Positions 25,581 to 34,399 of a stretch of DNA of 64,000 nucleotides are shown piece by piece (positions within the stretch are counted from its first letter, which is position 1; each line of letters opens with the position of its first letter). The notes under the pieces were generated by a model. It saw nothing but the letters and a program-made list of their open reading frames with translations. It searched no databases and had not been told where the DNA came from. Source of the DNA: DASZHJ01 sp963735465 (GTDB taxonomy: Bacteria; Pseudomonadota; Alphaproteobacteria; ATCC43930; CGMCC-115725); contig CAVTLA010000002.1 in the NCBI GenBank assembly GCA_963735465.1, positions 124,001 through 188,000 on the forward strand. The letters run 5' to 3'. Both the position numbers and the translations under genes were made by a program.

Positions 25581-26786
25581 ATGGCTACGACACCGAACCG
25601 CACGATCCGGCGCCTGTTCATCGGCAGCGCGATCGTCGCCTTGATCGCCGCCGGCGGTGCCTATTGGGGATATAACCCGCATATGGGTCAGAAAGCGGTG
25701 GCGGCTACCCCGGCCCCGGCGGTCGGGGTCACCGTCCGGACCCTCGCCCCCCAGAAGGTGCGCGTCTGGTCGGAATTCTCCGGCCGGTTGCACGCGGTCG
25801 ATTCCGCGGAAATCCGGCCTGAGGTCGGCGGACGCATCACGGAGGTGCGGTTCGAGGACGGCCAGAACGTAAAGGCCGGCGACGTCCTCTTCGTCATCGA
25901 TCCCCGCCCTTACGACGCAGCGGTGCAGCGCGCGAAGGCCGGCCTCGCCACCGCCCAGGCCAATGCCAACCTCGCGAAGCTCGAGCTCGACCGCGCCGCC
26001 GGCCTCCTCAAGGCGCAAGCCGTCGCCCAGACCATCTATGACGGCCGTGCCAACGAGAACCGCGTCGCCCTCGCCGCCATCGATTCCGCCGACGCGGTCT
26101 TGAAGCAGGCCGAGATCGATCTCGATCATGCCTATGTGAAGGCGCCAATTTCCGGCCGGGCCAGCCACGCGGAACTCACCGTTGGCAACCTCGTGCAGCC
26201 CGGCTCGAACGCGCCCCTGCTGACCACGATCGTCTCGAACGATTCCATCTACGCCGACTTCGAGGTGGATGAGCTCACCTATATCGAAAGCGTCCGCTCC
26301 TACGCCAAAGGGCGCGACGATGAGCGTCGCATTCCCGTCCAGCTCTCGGTGCTGGGCGACACCTCCCACGTCTATCGCGGCACCATCTACAGCTTCGACA
26401 ATCACATCGATCCCGCGAGCGGCACGATCCGCGCCCGCGCCAAGTTCGACAATGCCGACGGCTCACTGGTGCCCGGCATGTTCGTGTCGGTGAAACTGGC
26501 GGAGGGCACCGAGCGCGTGGCGCTCATGATTCCCGACCGCGCCGTCGGCTTCGACCAGAGCCGGAAGTTCGTCTACGTCGTGGACGAGCACAACAAGGTC
26601 TCCTATCGCCCGATCGAGCTCGGCAAGCCCGTGGGAGCCGAGCGCATCGCGCTCAGCGGCGTCGAGGCCGGTGACCGCGTCATCGTCGACGGCGTACAGC
26701 ATGTGCGGCCCGATGCCGTCGTCGATCCCAAGGAGAGCGCCCCGGCCGATCCGCAGCAGGCCGCATCGCTGCCGGTCTCCCGGTAA
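25581..26786 (+). CDS. RND efflux pump periplasmic adaptor (membrane fusion protein)
   Basis: 401 residues. An N-terminal membrane anchor (residues 10-30) is followed by the split lipoyl domain (EIRPEVGGRITEVRFEDGQ and YVKAPISGRASHAELTVGN). Between these lies an alpha-hairpin (AKAGLATAQANANLAKLELD). Beta-barrel and membrane-proximal domains follow (GTIRARAKFDNADGSLVPGM). It links the inner-membrane RND pump to an outer-membrane channel, which is not encoded here. The ATG at 25581 is preferred over an in-frame upstream codon because of AGGGGA at suitable spacing. The pump gene follows 20 bases later. Confidence 0.93.
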   Translation: MATTPNRTIRRLFIGSAIVALIAAGGAYWGYNPHMGQKAVAATPAPAVGVTVRTLAPQKVRVWSEFSGRLHAVDSAEIRPEVGGRITEVRFEDGQNVKAGDVLFVIDPRPYDAAVQRAKAGLATAQANANLAKLELDRAAGLLKAQAVAQTIYDGRANENRVALAAIDSADAVLKQAEIDLDHAYVKAPISGRASHAELTVGNLVQPGSNAPLLTTIVSNDSIYADFEVDELTYIESVRSYAKGRDDERRIPVQLSVLGDTSHVYRGTIYSFDNHIDPASGTIRARAKFDNADGSLVPGMFVSVKLAEGTERVALMIPDRAVGFDQSRKFVYVVDEHNKVSYRPIELGKPVGAERIALSGVEAGDRVIVDGVQHVRPDAVVDPKESAPADPQQAASLPVSR

Positions 26787-26806
26787 CCGAGCCGCGGTCG
26801 CCTCCC

Positions 26807-29800
26807 ATGAATCTCTCCCGGTTCTTCATCGACCGACCGATCTTCGCCGGCGTGATCTCGGTCGTCATCTTCCTGGCCGGCCTGGTGTCGCTGTTCCAGC
26901 TGCCGATCTCGGAATACCCCGAGGTGGTGCCGCCGACGGTGGTGGTGAAGGCGCAGTTTCCCGGCGCCAATCCCAAGGTGATCGCGGAGACCGTGGCCAC
27001 GCCGCTGGAAGAGCAGATCAACGGCACGGAGGGCATGCTCTACATGTTCTCCCAGGCCTCGTCGGACGGGAATCTAACGCTGACGGTGACGTTCCAACTC
27101 GGCGTGGACCCGAACCTGGCCCAGGAGCTGGTGCAGAACCGGGTGAACCAGGCGCTGCCGCGCCTTCCCGACGTCACCCGGAATCTGGGCGTAACCACCA
27201 CCAAGAGCTCGCCGGACCTGACGATGGTGGTGCATCTGACATCGCCCAATGGCCGGTACGACATGCTGTACCTGCGCAACTACGCCGTCCTCAACGTCAA
27301 GGACCAGCTCGCCAAGATTCCCGGCGTCGGCAGCGTGCAGCTCTTCGGCTCCGGCGACTATGCGATGCGCATCTGGCTCAACCCGCAGAAGGTGGCCGAG
27401 CGCGGCCTCACGCCGATGGACGTGATCGCCGCCGTGCGCAGCCAGAACGTCCAGGTTTCCGCCGGCGTCATCGGCGGACCGCCGTACGGCACCGGCGTGG
27501 AGCTGCAGCTGCCGATCAACGTCCAGGGCCGGCTGACCGACGCCGACCAGTTCGGCGAGATGATCGTGAAGCGCGACCAGGCAGGCGTCATCACCCGCCT
27601 TAAGGACGTGGCGCGCATCGAGATCGACGCCGCCGAATACGGGCTACGGTCCCTCCTCGACAACCGCCAGGCGGTCGCCATCCCGATCTTCCAGTCGCCG
27701 GGCTCCAACGCCATCGAGATCTCGAACCAGGTCCGCAAGACGATGGCGGAGCTGCAGAAGAACTTCCCCGACGGCGTCGACTATTCCGTGGTCTATGACC
27801 CGACGGTGTTCGTGCGCGGCTCCATCGAGGCGGTGGTGCATACCCTCCTGGAAGCGCTGGCGCTGGTGGTGCTCGTCGTCATCGTCTTCCTGCAGACTTG
27901 GCGCGCCTCGATCATTCCGCTGGCGGCGGTGCCGGTATCGATTGTAGGCACCTTCGCGATCATGAACGCTTTCGGATTCTCCATCAACGCGCTGTCGCTC
28001 TTCGGCCTGGTGCTGGCGATCGGCATCGTGGTGGACGACGCCATCGTCGTGGTGGAGAACGTCGAGCGCAGCATCGAGGCCGGCCTCACGCCGCGAGAGG
28101 CCGCGATCAAGGCGATGAGCGAGGTGACGAGCCCGATCATCGCCATCACCCTGGTGCTGTGCGCCGTCTTCGTGCCGATTTCCTTCATCAGCGGGCTGAC
28201 CGGCCAGTTCTACCGTCAATTCGCCCTTACCATCGCCTTCTCCACCGTCATCTCCGCCTTCAATTCACTGACACTCAGCCCGGCGCTGGCCGCTCTCCTG
28301 CTGAAATCCCGCGAGGCTCCCAAGGACCGCCTGACACGCGTCGTCGACACGCTCTTCGGCGGCTTCTTTCGGATCTTCAATCGCTTCTTCCAGCGCAGCT
28401 CGGAGAACTACGGCCGCGGCGTGAACGGCGCGCTGAAGCACAAGGTCCTCGCGCTCGTCATCTACGTGCTGCTGCTGGGCGGCGCCTATGTGGGGTTCCA
28501 GGCCGTGCCGCCGGGCTTCGTGCCGGTGCAGGACAAGCAGTACCTGGTCAGCTTCGCGCAGCTCCCCGACGGCGCCACCCTGGAGCGCACCGAGGCGATC
28601 ATCCGCGAGATGTCGGATATCGCGCTCAAGGAGCCCGGCGTCGAGAGCGCGGTGGCGTTTCCGGGACTCTCGATCAACGGCTTCATCAACAGCGCCAGCG
28701 CCGGCATCGTCTTCGTCACCCTGAAGCCGTTCGAGGAGCGCAAGTCGCCGGACCTGTCGGGCTTCGCCATCTCGCAGAAGCTGCAGCGGAAATATGCCGG
28801 CCTCAGCGACGCTTTCATTGCCATCTTCCCACCGCCGCCGGTCCAGGGCCTGGGCACCATCGGCGGCTTCAAGTTGCAGGTCGAGGATCGCGCCGACCTC
28901 GGCTACGAGGCGCTCGACGCCGCCATGAAGCAGGTGGTGGCGAAGGCGCGGCAGAACCCGGCGCTGGCGGGCATCTTCACCAGCTACGAGATCAACGTGC
29001 CGCAGCTCTATGCCGACCTCGACCGCACCAAGGCGCGCCAGCTCGGCGTCAACGTGCAGGACGTGTTCGACGCGCTGCAGATCTATCTGGGCTCGCTCTA
29101 CGTCAACGACTTCAACCGGTTCGGGCGCACCTACCAGGTGATTGCCCAGGCCGACAAGGAGTTCCGTTCGCGTCCCGACGACATTCTGCGGCTCAGGACG
29201 CGCAATTTCGCCGGGCAGATGGTGCCGCTGGGCGCCATGGTGCAGATCTCGGACACGACCGGCCCCGAGAGCGCCATGCGCTACAACGGCTTCCGGTCGG
29301 CGGATCTGAACGGCGGCCCGGCGCCGGGCTATTCCAGCGGCCAGGCGCAGCAGGCGATCGCCAAGATTCTGAAAGAAACTCTGCCGCCCAGCATGCAGTA
29401 CGAATGGACCGAGCTCACCTTCCAGCAGGAGATCGCCGGCAACACCGCCATCATCGTCTTCCCGATCTGCGTCCTGCTGGTGTTCCTCGTGCTGGCGGCG
29501 AAATATGAGAGCCTGATCCTGCCGATGGCGATCATCCTGATCGTGCCGATGTGCCTGCTCTCCGCCATCACCGGCGTCTGGATCAGCGGCGGCGACAACA
29601 ACATCTTCACCCAGATCGGTCTCTTCGTGCTGGTGGGTCTCGCCTGCAAGAACGCCATCCTGATCGTGGAATTCGCTCACGAGATCGAGGCGCACGGACG
29701 CAGCACCATCGAGGCCGCCATTGAGGCAGCCCGGCTCAGGCTGCGTCCGATCCTGATGACGTCCTTCGCCTTCATCATGGGCGTGGTGCCGCTGGTGGTC

Positions 29801-29977
29801 TCCACCGGCGCCGGCGCCGAGATGCGCCACGCCATGGGCGTGGCGGTGTTCTCGGGCATGCTCGGCGTCACCTTCTTCGGCCTGTTCCTGACGCCGGTCT
29901 TCTACGTGATGATGCGCGGCATCGAGAAGCTCATCAAAGGGCACGAGGCGGTGCCGAGGCCGGCACCGGCGGAGTGA
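26807..29977 (+). CDS. RND family multidrug efflux pump (HAE1 type)
   Basis: 1056 residues, AcrB-like length. Begins MNLSRFFIDRPIFAGVISV, with twelve membrane segments and two large periplasmic loops. The proton-relay aspartates are in LAIGIVVDDAIVVVENVERS (TM4), and the RND signature in the C-terminal half is GLACKNAILIVEFAHE (TM10). The enzyme exports hydrophobic or amphiphilic compounds by proton exchange. It forms an operon with the adaptor upstream and is probably repressed by the divergent HxlR protein. A TolC-like channel must be supplied from elsewhere. Confidence 0.95.
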   Translation: MNLSRFFIDRPIFAGVISVVIFLAGLVSLFQLPISEYPEVVPPTVVVKAQFPGANPKVIAETVATPLEEQINGTEGMLYMFSQASSDGNLTLTVTFQLGVDPNLAQELVQNRVNQALPRLPDVTRNLGVTTTKSSPDLTMVVHLTSPNGRYDMLYLRNYAVLNVKDQLAKIPGVGSVQLFGSGDYAMRIWLNPQKVAERGLTPMDVIAAVRSQNVQVSAGVIGGPPYGTGVELQLPINVQGRLTDADQFGEMIVKRDQAGVITRLKDVARIEIDAAEYGLRSLLDNRQAVAIPIFQSPGSNAIEISNQVRKTMAELQKNFPDGVDYSVVYDPTVFVRGSIEAVVHTLLEALALVVLVVIVFLQTWRASIIPLAAVPVSIVGTFAIMNAFGFSINALSLFGLVLAIGIVVDDAIVVVENVERSIEAGLTPREAAIKAMSEVTSPIIAITLVLCAVFVPISFISGLTGQFYRQFALTIAFSTVISAFNSLTLSPALAALLLKSREAPKDRLTRVVDTLFGGFFRIFNRFFQRSSENYGRGVNGALKHKVLALVIYVLLLGGAYVGFQAVPPGFVPVQDKQYLVSFAQLPDGATLERTEAIIREMSDIALKEPGVESAVAFPGLSINGFINSASAGIVFVTLKPFEERKSPDLSGFAISQKLQRKYAGLSDAFIAIFPPPPVQGLGTIGGFKLQVEDRADLGYEALDAAMKQVVAKARQNPALAGIFTSYEINVPQLYADLDRTKARQLGVNVQDVFDALQIYLGSLYVNDFNRFGRTYQVIAQADKEFRSRPDDILRLRTRNFAGQMVPLGAMVQISDTTGPESAMRYNGFRSADLNGGPAPGYSSGQAQQAIAKILKETLPPSMQYEWTELTFQQEIAGNTAIIVFPICVLLVFLVLAAKYESLILPMAIILIVPMCLLSAITGVWISGGDNNIFTQIGLFVLVGLACKNAILIVEFAHEIEAHGRSTIEAAIEAARLRLRPILMTSFAFIMGVVPLVVSTGAGAEMRHAMGVAVFSGMLGVTFFGLFLTPVFYVMMRGIEKLIKGHEAVPRPAPAE

Positions 29978-30095
29978 GGGCCTAGGCGGCTCAGCGGAGG
30001 CGGCGCACGGCTTTTGCATCGGTCTGGGGATCGGCTATCCTGGCTCCACGCGATGCCTCGGCAATGCGCCGCATCTTTCCTCTGGGAGACCTGCC

Positions 30096-31424
30096 ATCTC
30101 GCCCCCGGTCAACCCCGTCCAAAGCGACGAGAAGCTGCCCAAGACCGCCGACGTCGTCATCATCGGCGGCGGCATCATCGGATCCTCCGCGGCCTATTAT
30201 CTGGCCAAGAAAGGCATCTCGGTCGCGCTGATCGAGAAGGGCCGCATCGCCGGCGAGCAATCCAGCCGCAATTGGGGCTGGTGCCGGCAGCAGGACCGGG
30301 ACGAGGCGGAAATACCCCTCATCAAGGAGAGCCTCAGGATCTGGGGCGATCTCAGCACCGAGATCGGTGCCGACACCGGTTTCCGGCGCACGGGAATGTT
30401 GTACGTGACCGAGGATCCCGCCGAGCTCGCGAAGTGGGAGCGCTGGATGGAGTATGCCCGCACCTACCAGCTCCACTCGCGGCTGCTGAGCGCCGCCGAG
30501 GCCCAGGCGATGACGCCGGGCTGCGACACCAAGTGGATCGGCGGCATGCATACGCCGAGCGACGGGCGCGGCGAGCCGTCCATGGGCGGGCCGGCCATTG
30601 CCACCGCGGCGCGCGCGGCCGGCGCCACGATCCATCAGAACTGCGCCGCACGGGGCCTGGAAACCGAGGCCGGCGCGGTATCGGCCGTCGTGACCGAGCA
30701 CGGCACGATCCGGACCAAGGCGGCGCTCTGCGCCGGCGGTGCCTGGTCGAGCCTGTTCTGCCGCCGGCACGGCATCGATCTGCCGCAGCTCACCGTGCGC
30801 GCCTCGGTGCTGCGCACGGACGCGGCACCGGAAGTCTTCGACAGCGCGCTCGGCACGCCAAGCTTCGGCATCCGCCGCCGCCTCGATGGCGGCTACACCG
30901 TGGGCTTCCGGGACCAGGTGTCCTTCCACGTGACGCCGGACACCTTCCGCTACATCCGGCAGTTCTGGCCGGCATTCTCTTACGAGCGCCGGCACATCAA
31001 GCTGGAGTTCGGTGCGGATTTCTTCCGGTCGCTGTTCACGTCGCGGAACTGGGCGCTGGACCGACCGTCGCCCTTCGAGGCGACGCGCATCCTCGATCCG
31101 GCGCCGGACCGCGCCCTCCTCGACCGCGCCCTGGCGAATTTCAAGGCCGCCTATCCGGCGGTCCGGGACGTCAAGATCGCCGAGGCCTGGGCCGGCATGA
31201 TCGACATCACGCCGGACGCGATCCCCGTGATCTCGCCGGTGGAGTCATTGCCGGGTTTCTTTCTCGCGACCGGGTTCAGCGGCCATGGCTTCGGGATCGG
31301 CCCGGGAGCCGGGCGCCTTGCCGCCAACCTGGTGGCGGGCGATGCGCCGATCGTCGATCCCAAGCCCTTCCGCTATTCCCGCATGATCGACGGCACCAGG
31401 CTGGCGCCGGCATCGCGGCTCTAG
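30096..31424 (+). CDS. FAD-dependent oxidoreductase (DAO family), apparent ATC start
   Basis: About 442 residues. The FAD-binding motif is DVVIIGGGIIGSSAAYYLAK near residue 18, then EKGRIAGEQSSRNWGWCRQQ. The C-terminal part has EAWAGMIDITPDAIPVISP and FSGHGFGIGPGAGRLAANL. The reading frame has no ATG, GTG or TTG before the Rossmann motif. The best start is ATC at 30096, 7 bases after GGGAG (30084-30088). This is either a true non-AUG start or an error for ATG. Expected to oxidise a D-amino acid, sarcosine-like amine or 2-hydroxy acid. Its stop overlaps that of the convergent dehydrogenase. Confidence 0.83.
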   Translation: MSPPVNPVQSDEKLPKTADVVIIGGGIIGSSAAYYLAKKGISVALIEKGRIAGEQSSRNWGWCRQQDRDEAEIPLIKESLRIWGDLSTEIGADTGFRRTGMLYVTEDPAELAKWERWMEYARTYQLHSRLLSAAEAQAMTPGCDTKWIGGMHTPSDGRGEPSMGGPAIATAARAAGATIHQNCAARGLETEAGAVSAVVTEHGTIRTKAALCAGGAWSSLFCRRHGIDLPQLTVRASVLRTDAAPEVFDSALGTPSFGIRRRLDGGYTVGFRDQVSFHVTPDTFRYIRQFWPAFSYERRHIKLEFGADFFRSLFTSRNWALDRPSPFEATRILDPAPDRALLDRALANFKAAYPAVRDVKIAEAWAGMIDITPDAIPVISPVESLPGFFLATGFSGHGFGIGPGAGRLAANLVAGDAPIVDPKPFRYSRMIDGTRLAPASRL

Positions 31425-32395
31425 CCGCCGGATGCCGATCGCGGGGTATTGAGCGGACGGAGCACGCGGCCGTCGAGGAACGCCTCGACGTCCTCCAGCG
31501 TGTCCGAATAGATCAGGCGATAGTTCTGCTCGACGACGTAGCCCAGGTGCGGCAGCAGGACGGTGTTGTCCAGGCGACGCAGGGGATCGTCGACGGGCAG
31601 CGGTTCCACGCCGTAGACGTCGAGGGCGGCGCCGGCGATGCGCTTCTCCCGGAGATGCTCGAGCAGCGCCGCCTCGTCCACGATGGGCCCCCGCGAGGTG
31701 TTGACGAGATAGGCGGTGGGCTTCATCAGCCCGAGCTCCCGCCGCCCTACCAACCCGCGCGTCCGATCCGACAGCTTCAGGTGGATCGACACCACGTCCG
31801 AACGCACCATCAGCTCGTCCTTGGGGACGAGGCGCGCGCCGCCGGCCGCGGCGGCCTCGGCGGTCAGGTTCTGGCTCCAGGCGAGGACGTCCATGCCGAG
31901 CATCTTGCCGAAGCGGGCCATCTGGCCGCCGAGGGAGCCGAGGCCGAGAAGGCCGAGCGTCTTGCCGTGCAATCCGATGCCGAGGGTGGTCTGCCAGCGT
32001 CCCTCGCGCATGGCATGGTCTTCCCGCGGGATGTGCCGGGCGAGGGACAGCATCATGCCGAGCGCCAGTTCCGCCGCGGCGAAGGACCAGTCGCCGGTGC
32101 CGCAGACCTGGACGCCCTGCTCCGTCGCGGCGTCGAGATCGATCGCCACGTTCCACATGGCGGCGGTGACGAGCAGCTTCAGGTTCGGCAGCTTCTCGAA
32201 GAGAGCGCGGGGAAACTTGGTCCGCTCGCGCACCATCATGACGGCGTTGTAGGGCTGCAGCCGCGCGGCCAGCCGGTCGACATCGGGGATATGCTCGTGG
32301 ATGGCGTCGACCTGTGCTCGCTTCGCGAGGCGCGCCCAGTCAGCCATCTTCAAGGCAACGTCCTGGTAGTCGTCGAGCAGGGCCACGCGGAACAT
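31421..32395 (-). CDS. D-2-hydroxyacid dehydrogenase family protein
   Basis: 324 residues. The NAD-binding motif is GLLGLGSLGGQMARFGKMLG. Catalytic elements are in the expected order: VSIHLKLSDRTRGLVG, NTSRGPIVDEAAL (Arg), ALDVYGVEPLP (Glu) and VLLPHLGYV (His). It would interconvert a 2-oxo acid and a D-2-hydroxy acid, with NAD(P). The ATG at 32395 opens MFRVALLDDYQDVAL, the normal N-terminus for the subgroup; a longer in-frame reading reaching 32707 runs through the transporter gene and is rejected. Lies 35 bases after the LivHM stop on the same strand, so it may be cotranscribed with transporter 2. Confidence 0.92.
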   Translation of the reverse strand: MFRVALLDDYQDVALKMADWARLAKRAQVDAIHEHIPDVDRLAARLQPYNAVMMVRERTKFPRALFEKLPNLKLLVTAAMWNVAIDLDAATEQGVQVCGTGDWSFAAAELALGMMLSLARHIPREDHAMREGRWQTTLGIGLHGKTLGLLGLGSLGGQMARFGKMLGMDVLAWSQNLTAEAAAAGGARLVPKDELMVRSDVVSIHLKLSDRTRGLVGRRELGLMKPTAYLVNTSRGPIVDEAALLEHLREKRIAGAALDVYGVEPLPVDDPLRRLDNTVLLPHLGYVVEQNYRLIYSDTLEDVEAFLDGRVLRPLNTPRSASGG

Positions 32396-32430
32396 GCGAA
32401 GGACTTTCCGTTTGGGTGTTTCGGACGGGA

Positions 32431-34320
32431 TCAGCGCGTCGTCGACGCCAGCTTGGTCTCGTCGGGCGTCGTCGCGGATTTGCGGTCGCGATGGACGAAG
32501 TGGTGGACGAACTCGCCGAGGATGCCGCGGCGGAACACCATGACGATGACGACGAACAGGCATCCCAGCACCAGGCTGCCGCTGTCGGTGACCGTCGACA
32601 GCACGTTGCGGATCAGCAGCACGACGGCGGCGCCGAGAAACGGCCCGTAGATCGTGCCGGCGCCGCCCAGCAGCGTCATCATGATCGGCTCGCCCGACGC
32701 CCGCCAATAGACGGCCTCCAGGCTGATGAACTGGTGATTGAAGACGTAGAGGGCGCCGGCGACCGCGATGATGAAGGTGGAGAGTGCATAGGCCTGCACG
32801 CGCACCCGGTAGACGCTGTAGCCGACGCTCATCATCCGCCGCTCGTTCTCCCGGGCGCCGACCAATGACATGCCGAAGGGCGACTTCAGGATGCGGAAGA
32901 CGAAGAGCACCATCAGGACGACAAAGACGAGCGCCAGGTAATAGAAGACGCGGTCGTTCGCCAGGCTGATGCCGAAGAGACGGCCGCGCAGCACGTCATG
33001 CAGCCCGTCCTCGCCGCCGGTCAGGGACGGGAACTGGTTGACGACGAAATAGACGATCTGTGCGAAGGCGAAGGTGATCATCGAGAAGTAGATGCCCTTC
33101 TTCTGAGCGATGATGAAGCCGAAGACGACGCCGAGCGCGGTGGTGGCGGCGACGCCGAGGAGGAAGGCCGACCACGCCGGCAGGCCAGCCTTGCTCACCA
33201 GGACGCCGGTGATATAGGCGGCGGCACCCCAATAGGCGGCCTGGCCGAAGGAGAGGAGTCCAGCGAAGGCGAAGAGCAGGTCGAAGCCGAGAGCGCAGAG
33301 GCCCCAGAGGATGATGTCGGTCGCGACCACGGGATAGATGAACCACGGGAGCGCGAGCCCTACGACGAGCGCCGCGCAGGAAAACGCGGGGCTCAGGAAG
33401 ACCCGTCGCGCGCGCTCGGTCATCGGCGTGTAGTGGAGCGGGAAATGCGAGATGTCGATGCCGCGAAAGATGCCGCCGGGCCGCACCACCAGCACGACCA
33501 GCATCACGATATAGGTGATCGCGGTGGAGGCGGCGGGATACCAGAGCGCCGAGAGCGAGGACAACACGCCGACGATAAAGCCCATCAGCACCGAGCCGGC
33601 GATTGATCCCATGCCGCCGGCGACCACCACGGCGAAGGTGAGCGCGATCATCTCCTGGCCCATGAAGGGCGAGATGCTGCGGATCGGCGCCGCCAGTGCG
33701 CCCGCCACGCCGGCGAGACCGGTGGCGCAGAAGAACGTGCCCGAAATCAGTAGCGGTACGTTGCCGCCAAAGCACTTCAACAGGTCCGGCCGCTCCGTCG
33801 CAGCGCGCACCAGCGCGCCGAACCGCGTGCGCTCGAGGACGATCCAGGCGACGAGGCAGAGCAGGACTGAGATCGCCAGTACGAACAGCCGGTACTTCGG
33901 ATAGAAGGTGAAGCCGAGATTGAAGGCGCCGGAGAGCAGGCTCGGCACCAGGAACTGCGCGCCCGTGGTGCTGAAGAAGCTCCGCATCAGGTCTTCGATG
34001 ATCAGCGTCAGCCCGAAGGTCAGCAGCAGATTGTAGGCGGGATCGAGCCGGTACAGGCGGCTGAGGAACATGCGCTCGAGAATGACGCCGAGCCCGCCCA
34101 CCAGCAGCCAGGCCAGAAAAAGTGCGAACCAGAGCGAGATGCCGAAATAGGAGCCGACGAGAAATGCCACGTAGGCGCCGAGCATGTACATGGCGCCGTG
34201 CATGAAATTCACCACTCGCATCATCCCGAAGACGATGCTGAGGCCGAGGCTCATCAGCGCGATGAAGCCGCCGTTGACGAGCCCGTTGAAAATCTGAATC
34301 GAGTAAAGCGACAAGGACAT
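32431..34320 (-). CDS. Fused LivH-LivM permease of a Liv/HAAT ABC transporter
   Basis: 629 residues, about the sum of a LivH and a LivM. Residues 1-290 carry the LivH pattern (SLGLSIVFGMMRVVNFMHGA, then GGMGSIAGSVLMGFIVG). Residues 315-600 carry the LivM pattern (LLFAFAGLLSFGQAAYWGAA, SLTGGEDGLHD, FGMSLVGARENERRM, LGGAGTIYGPFLGAA). Both pore subunits are thus made in fixed 1:1 ratio. GGAGAAG precedes the ATG at 34320. The binding protein gene lies upstream on the same strand; the ATPases are on the divergent strand at 35797-37309. Confidence 0.93.
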   Translation of the reverse strand: MSLSLYSIQIFNGLVNGGFIALMSLGLSIVFGMMRVVNFMHGAMYMLGAYVAFLVGSYFGISLWFALFLAWLLVGGLGVILERMFLSRLYRLDPAYNLLLTFGLTLIIEDLMRSFFSTTGAQFLVPSLLSGAFNLGFTFYPKYRLFVLAISVLLCLVAWIVLERTRFGALVRAATERPDLLKCFGGNVPLLISGTFFCATGLAGVAGALAAPIRSISPFMGQEMIALTFAVVVAGGMGSIAGSVLMGFIVGVLSSLSALWYPAASTAITYIVMLVVLVVRPGGIFRGIDISHFPLHYTPMTERARRVFLSPAFSCAALVVGLALPWFIYPVVATDIILWGLCALGFDLLFAFAGLLSFGQAAYWGAAAYITGVLVSKAGLPAWSAFLLGVAATTALGVVFGFIIAQKKGIYFSMITFAFAQIVYFVVNQFPSLTGGEDGLHDVLRGRLFGISLANDRVFYYLALVFVVLMVLFVFRILKSPFGMSLVGARENERRMMSVGYSVYRVRVQAYALSTFIIAVAGALYVFNHQFISLEAVYWRASGEPIMMTLLGGAGTIYGPFLGAAVVLLIRNVLSTVTDSGSLVLGCLFVVIVMVFRRGILGEFVHHFVHRDRKSATTPDETKLASTTR

Positions 34321-34355
34321 CAGCTTCTCCGGCCGCGCCCGGCGGCTGCGGCAAG

Positions 34356-34385
34356 GGCACGCGACAGGCGTTCCCGTCGCGTGCC
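34356..34385 (-). terminator. Strong hairpin between livK2 and livHM (attenuator or mRNA-stability element)
   Basis: GGCACGCGAC (34356-34365) and GTCGCGTGCC (34376-34385) pair perfectly over 10 bp with a 10-base loop. A second short stem GCCGC/GGCGGC lies next to it toward livHM. There is no T-run in the direction of transcription. It is therefore more likely a processing or stability element that favours the binding-protein message than a full terminator. Confidence 0.5.
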
Positions 34386-34399
34386 GTCATGCGGCCGCA

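Noticed and set aside
28265..30019. A 584-codon minus-strand open frame opposite the RND pump
   Set aside because: Antisense shadow rich in Asp, His and Arg with no domain pattern; the pump on the plus strand is unambiguous.
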